From Conchocele bisecta (Eukaryota; Mollusca; Bivalvia; Lucinida; Thyasiridae): a stretch of 64,000 nucleotides of DNA. Below the pieces are notes generated by a model. That model saw only the letters and a list, made by a program, of their open reading frames with translations. It did no database searches and was not told where the DNA came from. Positions 9,187 through 17,998 of the stretch are shown one piece after another; within the stretch, counting starts at the first letter, position 1, and each line of letters begins with the position of its first letter. A program made the position numbers and the translations under genes. The stretch covers positions 35,288,791 to 35,352,790 of the forward strand of contig CM055272.1 of the NCBI GenBank assembly GCA_029237695.1, given 5' to 3'.

Positions 9187-10093
9187 TATATCGATCTAGA
9201 TGATATACATTGAGAGACCACACGGGATCAGTCGCGCGGCGGCGGCCACCCTCGAGCTCTCCCGGTTGATAGAGGTACCGGACACCAACATCAGATGGAA
9301 GTCGTTGCTCCTCTAAACCAACGGGTCGCCCGCGCGAGACGGCAGAGGGCTTGCTCGTCACCTTTTTAGACTTGATGGCATCTACGGGCTTCTTGCCGAT
9401 CAATCTGGTCACCTCTCCGTTCAGTGCGGAGACCACGCCGGACAGCCTGGTCACCCACTCGGTCGATCGCGTATGAGGGTCTACAAGCTCTTTGGCATAT
9501 TGGTGCCCGAACAACCTCTCAGCCAGGGTTCGATTGAACCGCTCCACGATCCCCTGGTCCCGGTGGATGTCGACGCGGCCGCGTCTGACAGAAACGTCGT
9601 GCTTAGACTACAGCTGAGAGATCGCGCCCATGAACTTGCGGCCGGGATTGACCTGGAGAAGATTCGGCCATTTGAGAGGACTCCTCTTATATATTCGGGA
9701 AAGAGCCTCGACCACCTCCTTAGACTATTTCATGGCCAGCGGCTCAGCCCCCTTATAACGACTCGCTACGTCAACGATTGTCAGTGCGTACTTGTACGTC
9801 TTGCGACCAACGCGATCGTGAGGGAGAAACAGGAGATCCGCTTGGTGGACTTCGTTCGGCACCGGCACGTCGAATTTCGGGCGCGGAATATTGTGAGGCG
9901 CTGACAAATAGATCTGCCAGATGGCCTGCTTCTTGAGCCATTCCTTGGTGGCGTTTTCGGAAACCTTGGTCGCCTCGGCGAGATTCTTGATGGCCGCGAG
10001 TCCCTTCCAGTAGCTGCGGGGGCTGTAGTACGTGTTCGCTAGCTTGCGCGCTAGGCGAACCGATAGTTTGCTATCAATATTGAGAGTGTCCAT
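9062..10093 (-). pseudogene. int: Retroviral-type integrase (broken)
   Basis: Polinton integrase of the rve/DDE fold, which would insert the element with a short target duplication. The N-terminal part starts at the ATG at 10093. The first catalytic Asp lies in HQADLLFLPHD (about 9840). The glutamate is in DQGIVERFNR (about 9550). A C-terminal segment with YLYQPGELEG and DPVWSLNVY follows. Two in-frame stops are seen, one at 9722-9724 and a TAG near 9608. At the second catalytic position, the segment reads QVNPGRKF with Asn where Asp is expected 35 residues before the Glu. This copy is therefore inactive on two counts. It is the last gene of the minus-strand block. Confidence 0.88.
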
Positions 10094-10157
10094 CGTATGC
10101 GAGGTATTCTAATAGGTCGAACAGTCTCCAACACGCCCTCGCCAGATCGTCCGGTAA

Positions 10158-10472
10158 CTACGTCGTTAATAATACACCTTTGTTGGAACCACAATTGCGA
10201 TTGTCGCTGCAACCCCAACTCCAATTTCGATTGGGATTGGAGGTTAAGTTCTGAAGGAACTCGGAGGAATCTAATTCATCCAATCTCGATTGGGAGTTGA
10301 TGGAGGAATCTAACATGCGCTTTGCGAAAAGGGTGGCCACTTTTTCCTCCTCGCGCCACGTCTCGAGAGAATCTTTGGCCAGACGAATCATACTCTTTGC
10401 ACCAGCTATACGGTGTTTAAGGGCAGTGTAGCCTACATCGTTCATAGCGTAATAAAGTTCGTCAACTAACAT
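10158..10472 (-). CDS. Small Polinton protein of unknown function
   Basis: About 104 codons from the ATG at 10472, starting MLVDELYYAMNDVGY. It is charged and helical (KSMIRLAKDS, TWREEEKVAT), without a clear membrane segment. The last 30 residues are Asn/Ser-rich and coincide with a CAATTTCGATTGGG-like repetitive stretch on the DNA, so the true C-terminus may be earlier. It sits between the integrase and a coiled-coil membrane protein in the same direction. I recall similar small proteins next to integrase in invertebrate Polintons but cannot name a family. Confidence 0.5.
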   Translation of the reverse strand: MLVDELYYAMNDVGYTALKHRIAGAKSMIRLAKDSLETWREEEKVATLFAKRMLDSSINSQSRLDELDSSEFLQNLTSNPNRNWSWGCSDNRNCGSNKGVLLTT

Positions 10473-10522
10473 CGTTCTATATATATATATATTTATTAAA
10501 TTTTGTTTAAAATAATTATGGC

Positions 10523-10958
10523 TTATTTCAATCTCGATTGAATATAGTAGCCGACGAGACCTACCACACCCATTCCCACGACGATGAACGTGATCTCGCG
10601 GTCTTTTTGGGCCTCTGACGGTACATAGAAATCTGAAAGCTGGGGGGTCGGGATCCAGTGGCGCGAGAATTTTATGCAGATATAACCGCGCGTATTCGCG
10701 CATGGCTTCGTCAACGTTCCGGAAAGTTTGCACGGCGTGATTCTCGCGCCGAAGGTCTTCGTTGAGCCAGTCCAGACGGCTGATTCGTTTTTCCGACCAT
10801 GCTTTCTTTGCACTATTGAGTTGTTCTACAGCTAAATCGTGACGCTTGCGCTCCTCATCCGCGTCCAGGCTTTTCAGTTTCGAGAAGAAAAAGTTGCTAC
10901 CGCTGAAAGCCAATGCGTTCACGATTGCGCCACCTACTATTACTGCGAGCGTAGCCAT
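10523..10958 (-). pseudogene. Coiled-coil protein with terminal membrane segments (frameshifted)
   Basis: Starts at the ATG at 10958 (MATLAVIVGGAIVNALAFSG), giving an N-terminal hydrophobic segment. A highly charged helical middle follows (DEERKRHDLAVEQL, SRLDWLNEDLRREN). The C-terminal hydrophobic segment (ITFIVVGMGVVGLVGYY) is in a different frame, so a frame change lies near 10660-10680. Overall length would be about 145 residues. The two-ended membrane topology suggests a virion membrane or scaffold protein. That is inferred from its place in the structural block, not shown. Confidence 0.6.
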
Positions 10959-10959
10959 T

Positions 10960-11193
10960 TTATTTCCATATATTAGCGGGTAGAATTCCAGCTTTAGTTA
11001 GATAATATCGGGTCGAAATTGCGGACACTACACTAAAGGTCACGTTTACTACGTCTTTCACATTAAATTCCAACTTGGGAGAGGGCCCTCCGAAGGCCAT
11101 CTTTGATAGTCGAGCCCACCCGATAGTCAGACCCGTTATCACCACGGCGTGATAAAACACATTCACTAACAGTTTACCCTCGTTTTCAGCCAT
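10960..11193 (-). CDS. Small two-segment membrane protein
   Basis: 77 codons from an ATG at 11193 (MAENEGKLLVNVFYHAVVIT), chosen because the frame upstream belongs to a different protein. The hydrophobic stretch LLVNVFYHAVVITGLTIGWA is followed by a polar linker (GGPSPKLEFNVKD) and a second weaker hydrophobic segment, ending ILPANIWK. Its stop lies 1 bp before the start of the next minus-strand gene, the spacing expected of a compact viral gene block. The frame is intact. The function is unknown; similar short proteins occur in invertebrate Polintons, as I recall them. Confidence 0.55.
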   Translation of the reverse strand: MAENEGKLLVNVFYHAVVITGLTIGWARLSKMAFGGPSPKLEFNVKDVVNVTFSVVSAISTRYYLTKAGILPANIWK

Positions 11194-11615
11194 GTTTAAA
11201 TGGGGCGCAATCGGTTTCGTAACTTTCTTCGGAACCGCCTCCAACAGCGTCGGGGGTTGTCTCGAAATATATTTCCACACACACGCGGTGCCCACAACTG
11301 CCAGACCACCACCAACAACCCACGGGATGATTTCTATGTAATAGGGGGTAGGAGCTACACGGGGGTAGGAGCTACACCAATCGGGGATTGCTCTTCCAAC
11401 CTGGAGCATGTTGGGGGAGAAACAGCTGCCTTCGGATGTGGAACCACCGGGCGTTTTGCTGTTTCAACAGCAGGAACAAATAACGACCGTTTGGCCTCTC
11501 GAAGCTCGGCGAGTATTTTATCTTGTTTAGCTTTTCGGACGGCAGCTGCTGCCCGCCCAGCTGCCTGTCTTTTTTGGGGTTTTGTGTCGTACTTGCTCCT
11601 GTGGAGCTTGTTCAT
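11194..11615 (-). pseudogene. Basic/Ala-rich membrane-anchored protein (frameshifted)
   Basis: Starts at the ATG at 11615, which overlaps the stop of the upstream gene as ATGA. The N-terminal region is basic and Ala-rich (KRQAAGRAAAAVRKAKQDK), like a nucleic-acid-binding or minor core protein. The matching C-terminal part, with one membrane segment (IIPWVVGGGLAVVGTACVW) and a Pro-rich tail, is in another frame. The break lies near 11355-11410. In that frame there is no stop before the ATG of the 77-codon gene, so a second small change may lie near 11195. Function unknown. Confidence 0.5.
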
Positions 11616-12120
11616 GCGGAGCTTGTTTCCCCAACGCCGTTGGAAGTGCTGCAGTCGGGGATTGTGGCCCCGTCACTCTCGCGTGTGCGTCTTGTGTCAT
11701 CATCATTTTCTGAGCTTATAGTTCGTGGGCATATATATCCAAATTGACAGTGTTTATCCGTGGTCAACGTGGTTGTCAGCGGAGCTAAGTACATTCCAAA
11801 CTTGTGCTAAATTGAGCAGCAGGCTGTTCTAAGAGTGTGTCCTACAAAAGGATCAGTCTCTAGATCGCGAATCAACCCCGCGGTGTTTGGTATAGGGAGA
11901 AGTGTATTAACGGCGGTAGCGTACAGATGAATAGCCGCCGATCCGAGAGTTTTCGTCATCTCCGCACCTAACCTAGATTCGTATCGCGCATACATTTTAT
12001 CGATCTCCGCATCTGACATCTTATCCACCTGACAAACTGAGAGACGCCTACCGAGATAATGCTCCGATTGCCCCCCAGCAACCAGCGCAGCTAGCCGCTC
12101 GCGTCGCGCCGCGTTTTCAT
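11612..12120 (-). pseudogene. Polinton protein of unknown function (frameshifted)
   Basis: The main piece (12028 down to 11807) reads DKMSDAEIDKMYARYESRLG, then a helical segment with ATAVNTLLPIPNTAGLIRDL. The C-terminal piece (MYLAPLTTTLTTDKHCQFGY) is in another frame, so a break lies near 11805. Upstream of 12028 the same frame stays open with RRERLAALVAGGQSEHYLGR back to about 12117, where the ATG is one base out of register. The whole would be about 165 residues. I recall this as a recurrent Polinton protein that ends in a short Cys-containing segment, but its role is not known to me. Confidence 0.55.
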
Positions 12121-12121
12121 T

Positions 12122-12385
12122 TTATGTCGGGACCGTATCGGCAGCCGTGTCGGCAATCGTGCTGACAGGTGTTCCTACAGTTTCAGTCGTGTCGGCAGTC
12201 GGAGCGACTGTTTCTTCCATTAGCTGATCGAGAAGTTCGTCGCAGTTCATTGTGTTTATCGCAAGCAGTGCTATTCTTACAAGTCTCATAACTTTAACAT
12301 ATTGCCAAGCGCACCATCCGATACTTATGATCACCGTTATGTTCGCAACAAAGCTCGCAGCGGAGCAACAAATTGATTCCCACAT
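12122..12385 (-). CDS. Single-pass membrane protein, 87 residues (intact)
   Basis: Starts MWESICCSAASFVANITVII, giving a short Cys-containing N-terminus and one strong hydrophobic segment through IGWCAWQYVKVM. An acidic, Thr/Val-rich tail follows (EETVAPTADTTETVGTPVST), probably soluble. The stop overlaps the start region of the next gene (TAAAATG). The frame is complete with no breaks, one of only a few in the element. The topology suggests a virion membrane protein, though no family is recognised. Confidence 0.6.
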   Translation of the reverse strand: MWESICCSAASFVANITVIISIGWCAWQYVKVMRLVRIALLAINTMNCDELLDQLMEETVAPTADTTETVGTPVSTIADTAADTVPT

Positions 12386-12499
12386 TGTTCAGCATTTGTT
12401 AACCATTGTTCAGCATTTGTTCAGCATTGTTAAGCAATTACTCAGCATTGTTAAGCATTGTTAAGCATTGTTCAGCAATTGCTCTGCAATTGCTAATGC
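12386..12499. repeat. AGCATTGTT tandem repeat between genes
   Basis: About ten degenerate units of (T/C)AGCATTGTTA and CAATTGCT fill the space between the ATPase and the membrane protein. Alternating direct and inverted copies could pair. It is the only short-period repeat inside the structural gene block. Confidence 0.7.
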
Positions 12500-13120
12500 T
12501 TAACCATTGCTTATTACTTTGTAAGCAGTTGGTTGATCAGTCTTTAACAAAAGCTTGGCGTGCTTAGCTTCCGAAAGCATCTGTCGAACCTCCAGTAGCT
12601 CCTCGCGCGTTGGAATAACGTCGTTCTCTCAAAGACAGTCGTCGAATAAGTCTCGATCCTTGCAGTGAAAGAGGGCGACCCATTTCGTTTGCTCGCGAAG
12701 ATCCTTGAGGACGGCGTTGTACTTTTGAGTGCAGATCCATACGCTTTGTCCCGCATGGCGGCCAGAAAATGCCGCCTTGGCCGAGCAATCGTCAATCACG
12801 TATAGGGTGCGCTCACCCTGGAATCTTTGGTATAAACCACGCAGCCAATCTTGAAGCCTGTCGCCGGGGTCAACGATGTATACCTCAGGGTCGGCCCATA
12901 TCCACGGGCGCTGCTGATAAGTCTCATTGTGCCGCACAGTGGGACACAGGATCACAATGTGTCGAAAGGCATCGCGATAGGAGCCCTCGAGCAAGTCCAG
13001 GATGAAAACCGTTTGTCCGAATCCTGTCTACCCACATATTATGGCAGAGTGGGCATCTCCAATCGTGAATTGGTATTGATTTTCTATTAAATCAGTAGAT
13101 CGCTGATACGTATCGGCCAT
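12500..13120 (-). pseudogene. FtsK/HerA-type genome-packaging ATPase (broken)
   Basis: The Polinton packaging ATPase, which would pump DNA into capsids. The ATG at 13120 lies inside the last 29 bases of the capsid gene. The Walker A region near 13040 is damaged: an in-frame TAG follows ICG, and the lysine of the GKT core reads Gln. The Walker B-like segment TLYVIDDCSA and the sensor-like SVWICTQKYNAV and VALFHCKDRD segments are well preserved in the frame from 12994 down. A second stop, TGA, lies at 12629. The frame then continues to TAA at 12500. Overall about 205 residues, the expected size for this family. Confidence 0.8.
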
Positions 13121-14386
13121 CTTCGATGTTGAGTTGCGCGTCTGTTATTATATATAAGTACACGTTCAATGCGCCAGCTCCGTCCGCCTCTTTGGCTATC
13201 TGGATCGTCACACCCTCGCTAGCGTTCTCAACTTGGCGTCCACTACCGTGCATTTGGTCGTCGTCGCTGGCTCGCATGTCTAGCCATAACGCGTACTTGG
13301 TAGTCAGGAACTCCGCGAGGGAGACCTCCGAGAGCTGCAGGTCTTTGGCAACAGCGGCAACCTCCGGGGAGTGCTTAGAGTCGGCAGCAAACTGCTTTCT
13401 GACTTCGTCCCACTGCTGGTGCGCGCGAAGACCCGCGCTGTAGAGTTGATTGAGGACTCCCTCTATCGTCACCTCTACCTTCGTGATTTTGGGATTATAG
13501 AATTTGTCGGTTTTTCTAGTCCCGAGCGCGAACCGAGCCTCATCGAACAGCATCAGTATGCCTTCCATCGAGCGGGCGGGTACGTTGACATTAATATTCC
13601 ACAATGTATCGCTTTTGTCTTTCGTCATCTTGAGGTGGCGAAGAACTCGGTCGTAAAGTATGACAACGCGCCCGGCGTACTGGGTTCTGATCAATCGCGC
13701 GAGTTCGGGCATCGTGACCATGTCGTACTCCAACGAAACATTTTCGATCGTATACTTCGATGCTATGTCGGTGGCTATGAGAACTCGGCCGTAGTCGTTG
13801 AACGTTAGTTCGTATTCGAGGCGGTCCGCCAAAGCGCGCTGATAGTATGGCATGTGGCTCTCCAGCAACTCGAAGTCGAGCGGGATGTAGAAGCGGTTAC
13901 CGTCAGCGGCCGCGACCGGGTTGTCGCTCGTGACGTTATCTGCCTTGTCACCAGCCCCGATTCTAAGTCTGGTTACGTTCTTATTTCGACTGGTGTCAAT
14001 ACCTTGATATACCGCATTTTCGCACTCTTGCGCCGTCTTCCACAGGTCCTGGTAGCAATGGTAGACGTCGCTGTCATCGATCGACATCACCTCATTACCA
14101 GAAATCTTTATCATGGTCTTATTGACGATGGCGCGACCCAGGTTCTGAACGACGGTTCGGTCCACGTCCGTCGACGTCAGCGAAAGAGTGAAAGCGAGGC
14201 GAACAGTCCCGACATAATGACGTCGCTATCTCCGAGGTTGGGAAAGCGGACCAAGATCTGCTGGTTCTGATCGATCGTCGATGGGTTGTTCGTAATAACG
14301 ACGCTCTGATACACACCTTTCGCCCAGAGGGGCTCCCGCAGTCTGCGGTATGGATTGAGTTTGCGACCGTATTGACTCGAAGACAT
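13092..14386 (-). pseudogene. Major capsid protein, double-jelly-roll type (frameshifted)
   Basis: The N-terminal piece runs from the ATG at 14386 (MSSSQYGRKLNPYRRLREPL) through FPNLGDSDVIM to a stop at 14177. The remaining 357 codons (13092-14165) are in another frame and otherwise uninterrupted: NLGRAIVNKT, ISGNEVMSIDDSDVYHCY, YYQRALADRLEYELTF, then a C-terminal region ending RYVSAIY. Total length is about 430 residues. Assignment to the Polinton capsid family rests on these conserved segments as I remember them and on its place directly upstream of the ATPase. It is the first gene of the minus-strand block and shares a 66 bp divergent upstream region with the plus-strand membrane protein. 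The single break lies near 14170. Confidence 0.72.
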
Positions 14387-14452
14387 AGTTTCGATGAAAC
14401 TAAATAACTCTATTAAACCGGTATGTTTTTTTTGTTTAATACATCGTTAAAG
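14387..14452. promoter_or_regulatory. Divergent promoter region between capsid and membrane-protein genes
   Basis: Only 66 bp separate the two oppositely oriented start codons. The stretch is AT-rich, with GTTTTTTTTGTTTAATACAT near the plus-strand gene and ACTCTATTAAACC in the middle. Both genes must be transcribed from here or from inside the other gene. Confidence 0.5.
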
Positions 14453-15586
14453 ATGGCTGATTACGATATGGACGAATTCAGCCGCGACCGAGACGATGCC
14501 CGAAATGATGATGATGACATCGATGATTATAAGAGCACCGACGATGACGAAACACCCTTCATAGAGACGCCAGCCGGCGAGGAAATAGGTGGCGCTACCA
14601 GCACCACTAGTCAACGTCGGGAACTACTCGAGGGAGCTGTAAACGACTACTACATCAATTTGGGAGAAAAAGGTATGGTCCCGTCTGTCGGCCGCGACTA
14701 TTCCAAATTCGAATTGGATATGCGCGGTAGGTTGCGACTAAAAGCATCAAATGTCCCGATCGTCAACATGAAGACGGCCGCCGCGATACAAACGGTCGAG
14801 CTCAGCGAGATCCCTCGTGTAGCCTCCGACGCTATTCGCACGATGGAGATCAGCGAAAGCGTGTTAGACAGCATAATGGATGACCCCCCGTTACCTCTTC
14901 GCGAACTTCTGGGCCTCGATAAGGCTCTGCAAACGGTCCGGGGTGAACTGGTCGTTAACATCTCCAAACTCTTGGTGCTGGATGAACATATGGCGCTAGA
15001 AGAAAGAAAACTGGGTGAAGCCCGTGGCGATAGAGAATCTACCGAGCGGATCACCGAACGCCTGCGGTCGTTGCGGGATGAAAGATCAGCTCGCTTGGAG
15101 GCTGCATCGACTAACAGTGAGGCTCTCCGCACCCAAATAAGTCGGATCCGCGAAACAATCTCGAGGGTCCTGCACAAGGAGACGACACTCGGTGAGCGTC
15201 TTCGCACTCTGTTCAGAGAGCAGGGTGTCACGATAGCAAGCATCCTCACAGCTGTCGGCATGACTGTATCAACCATAGTTCTAGTTTTCACTGGCGGTGC
15301 GGCAGCTTCACCCGCACCAGCACCCGCACCAGCACCCGCGCCATCCGGCGGAGCCAAGGAGTGGGTAAGAAAGCATCTAAAAGCCCTCGCCAGTCTCCTG
15401 GCTAAATTAGCCGGAAAGGCGGCTGCAGCGCTGCCTGGATTGAACGGGGGTCTCATCTCCTTCTTGCTATCTATATTATCAAAAACGGCCGGATGGCTCG
15501 CCAACAATGTTTGGGCTTTAATCGTGGCGATCGCCGGGCTCCTACTATTCTCCGCCCGAGAGTTCCTAAAACCAAAGCGCAAATAG
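14453..15586 (+). CDS. Large Polinton coiled-coil/membrane protein (intact)
   Basis: 377 codons from the ATG at 14453 (MADYDMDEFSRDRDD), preferred over an upstream in-frame ATG at 14423 because of its AAGATGG context. It is acidic at the N-terminus (DDDDIDDYK, DDDE). A helical, charge-rich middle (190-285) has Arg/Glu heptad-like stretches. Next come a hydrophobic segment (VTIASILTAVGMTVSTIVLV) and an Ala-Pro linker made of PAPA repeats. Amphipathic helices (AKEWVRKHLKALASLLAKLA) and a final membrane segment (NNVWALIVAIAGLLLFSA) with a basic tail complete it. Proteins with this C-terminal layout recur in invertebrate Polintons, as I recall, but have no assigned role. Membrane fusion or virion-vertex function is a speculation from the helix-membrane pattern. 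The frame is unbroken, unlike almost all neighbours. Confidence 0.75.
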   Translation: MADYDMDEFSRDRDDARNDDDDIDDYKSTDDDETPFIETPAGEEIGGATSTTSQRRELLEGAVNDYYINLGEKGMVPSVGRDYSKFELDMRGRLRLKASNVPIVNMKTAAAIQTVELSEIPRVASDAIRTMEISESVLDSIMDDPPLPLRELLGLDKALQTVRGELVVNISKLLVLDEHMALEERKLGEARGDRESTERITERLRSLRDERSARLEAASTNSEALRTQISRIRETISRVLHKETTLGERLRTLFREQGVTIASILTAVGMTVSTIVLVFTGGAAASPAPAPAPAPAPSGGAKEWVRKHLKALASLLAKLAGKAAAALPGLNGGLISFLLSILSKTAGWLANNVWALIVAIAGLLLFSAREFLKPKRK

Positions 15587-16756
15587 TCCGATCACCACGA
15601 GGTCGACGACGAGCCCTAATTTCTCCTCCTCGTGGGTTGTAGTTCCGAAGGAACTTGCTGGTGCATCAAGTCCTATTGCAGTCGTTGGAACAACGGCGGA
15701 ACTTGCTGTGACACTAGTTACCGCTCCTAAGTTGGAACTTGATGGTGTGCTTTGTACTGTGGTGTGTGCTTGCGGTTTTATGAAATCAGTTCCATGCGCA
15801 GTGCGCTTGATGATATCCGCGTTCACGTTCCCGTTATGGCCGATCTTTTGTTTGGCGGTGGCGATTACGATCTGATTATTGTAACCGTCAACCCGGTCGT
15901 CTCGTAGTATCATATTGCTCGACGCCATATACAGACCTATTCCAAATACATAGTCTACTGGGGTGCCGGCATACTGCAAAACGTCTTGATACCTCTAGAT
16001 CGCATCCTCGACATTTGTCAAGAACTGTTTTTGCGCGTCAAACGCCGTCCCGGCTCCTAGTATAGAACTGCGCGTTTGCGCCTGTGCGCCGAGGATGGCC
16101 CAGACGTACGTGCGAATGGGGTCGTTGAGGCGAGTAACTCCGGCCTGCTTGAACCCCAAACCCTTATCTAACATAAATGTACCCCACACGTCCTGGACCT
16201 CAGCAGCCTGCTGTATGTAATCGACGTGAGCTCGTTTCGGAGGTAGCCACTGGCAGGATGAGACGCCGCAGTGCCGACCTCCTGACACTTCCGGCCCGAA
16301 GGTCAACTTCGCGGTGTCAAAATTCCCGGCGTTCCGACTGACGATGTGGTCGCCGGAGTGATCGTGTCTGAAATCATTCTGCGTCCAATTCCCGGACTGA
16401 CCCCGAATGAGAACGTCCCCGAGGCCAGTGCTGCTAGGAAATGCTTTCTGGTGCCAGTCCGCGTCTTTTGTGACCACAAATTCGTTACAAATTCTTTCGA
16501 ACGCCCTACAGTCGTATGCGCTGTAAATGGGATTCCAACCGTTGTCCTGCGGCAGAGAGATTTTCTGTTCTTTGAGAATCCTCCTAATAGTGTAATACGT
16601 GTGAAAGTTGTAAACGGCCCTCAAAAAGGGATCCTCCGCGGCCAGATGGTCCTGAGAGGAAACCCCACATCCGGCTGTTGCGCACCATACGGCGAAGTTG
16701 AGCTGATTCTGCCAAAACTACATCGGTGTTGCTTTCCATCCGTTCACGGCCTCCAT
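15566..16756 (-). pseudogene. Conserved Polinton structural-type protein (two nonsense codons)
   Basis: One minus-strand frame holds the conserved segments FAVWCATAGCGVS, RAVYNFHTYYTIRRIL, a middle with SGGRHCGVSSCQWLPP, then PVDYVFGIGLYMASSN and a low-complexity Ser/Thr/Ala tail ending in a hydrophobic VVIGLFALWF. In-frame TAG codons occur near 16716 and at 15995-15997. The start is uncertain: ATG at 16756 is in frame, but the frame stays open further upstream to 17116. The 3' end overlaps the end of the plus-strand membrane-protein gene by 21 bp. The Trp-Cys-rich core recurs in Polinton capsid modules, as I recall; a minor capsid role is possible. Confidence 0.6.
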
Positions 16757-17426
16757 GGTAGTAATCTTTGGCAGCCTATATTGTTCAGAGATGTCGGGGA
16801 AGTTGGTTCGAAAGCCTTTTCTCCCACTAACTTTGATAGTGGGGTGCACCAGTCGGGGAGCGCCCACCTTAGAGGCGTTTGGGGGTGGAAAAGGCGGTCG
16901 ACTCCGTGATCCAAAACTGCTAGACCCAGGACTTTGGAGCGCCGGAGACATACAAAAATTTGCTGCAACGGAACTTGCGGGTCGAGCCAGCCTCGTAATT
17001 TCAAAGATCAATGGGTTGGTGACATTCAAGGTCGAACGCGGGTGGACCGTAACCGTGACAGGTGAGCTAGTCCCCTTGCTCGGTTTCGAGAAGGCACACT
17101 CGGCTAACGGCGGCATGTTTCATTCGGTGACCTATTTCGGAGACCGATCAGTGAATTTCGCGGTCACAAAAAATCTTCACATTCATTTGATGCAGCTCAG
17201 TACATCCGAGAACGTGGTAGACGGGGCTCCGAACACATTACTAAAAACTGTGCCTGCTGGTGACAGTTTCTTCGGTGAGACAGTGAACATCGACTTTCCA
17301 ACACCCGAGATGAAACGTTTGTAATCGGGGCACATCCACGAATTGAAGATCTCTATTCTCGATGATAAAGCGCGGGAGTCGAAGAATGATTACCCGATTT
17401 CGATCGTTCTAGAAATAACCGATTAA
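16755..17426 (+). pseudogene. Candidate minor capsid/jelly-roll protein (nonsense codon)
   Basis: The conserved part begins after about 16850. It has a Gly-rich linker, VTFKVERGWTVTVTGELV, LLGFEKAHSANGG, NFAVTKNLHIHLMQLS and VDGAPNTLLKTV. TAA at 17322 interrupts it. The same frame continues with HELKISILDD and ends PISIVLEITD at 17426, which is the usual C-terminal signature of this family as I know it. Beta-rich patterning fits a jelly-roll. The start is uncertain, since the ATG at 16755 lies in a CCATGG shared with the opposite gene. Assignment as minor capsid protein is an inference. Confidence 0.55.
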
Positions 17427-17453
17427 ACATAATTATATATTTATATATTAATC

Positions 17454-17998
17454 ATGAGCATTTACGGCCCCGGTAGACCTAGCGCAGAACAGGACTTTCC
17501 CGTCGCGGGCGCATCATATGATGAGGCCGCAACGAGAAGGCTGGAGGGAATGATAACGCAGGCCCGCACAGAGGCGGCTACGGCGATTGCGCACGTTCGG
17601 CGATTGCAAGCTCGAAAACCCGTCATAGCAGTTTGGGCGGAGGAACGGGGTTCACTAGGCGAGGGGGCCTACGAATATTCATTCGGTGTCAACGCGAGCA
17701 ACAGATACGGGGGATACACCATGGCAGTGTCCGGGACGATTCTTCGAATGGCGGTCTGCTCGGTCAACTTTCGCGGACACGCCGCTGCCGAAATCCGAGT
17801 GAATGTCGTCCTGAACGGGTAGAGCAGAAGTGCGGCATCACCAAGCACGCGGGGCAGAGGTCGGGGTTTACGATATTCGATGATGACACTGCAATTAAAG
17901 TTTCAGCCGGTAGTGTTATTAACTTTGTAACAAAAGTCGCTGACCAAGCGTCTTCCTCCACTATTGTGACACTGTTAATAGAACTTGATTTATTATGA
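17454..17998 (+). pseudogene. Trimeric-fibre-like beta protein (frameshifted)
   Basis: Starts at ATG 17454 (MSIYGPGRPSAEQDFPVAGA). A helical stretch (RTEAATAIAHVRRLQARK) is followed by beta-rich sequence AVWAEERGSLGEGAYEYSFG and GGYTMAVSGTILRM. The C-terminal part (KCGITKHAGQRSG ... STIVTLLIELDLL) is in another frame, so a break lies near 17815-17822. Total about 180 residues. The helix followed by a C1q/TNF-like beta domain is what one expects of a fibre or spike, but no family is claimed. Its stop overlaps the next start as ATGA at 17995-17998. Confidence 0.55.

Noticed and set aside
14160..14180. Programmed frameshifting in the capsid gene
   Set aside because: No slippery heptamer with a following structure is evident, and neighbouring genes are also broken, so decay is the simpler explanation.
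14698..15582. 294-codon minus-strand ORF opposite the large membrane-protein gene
   Set aside because: Ser/Arg-rich antisense shadow of a GC-rich gene whose plus-strand frame has clear protein structure.
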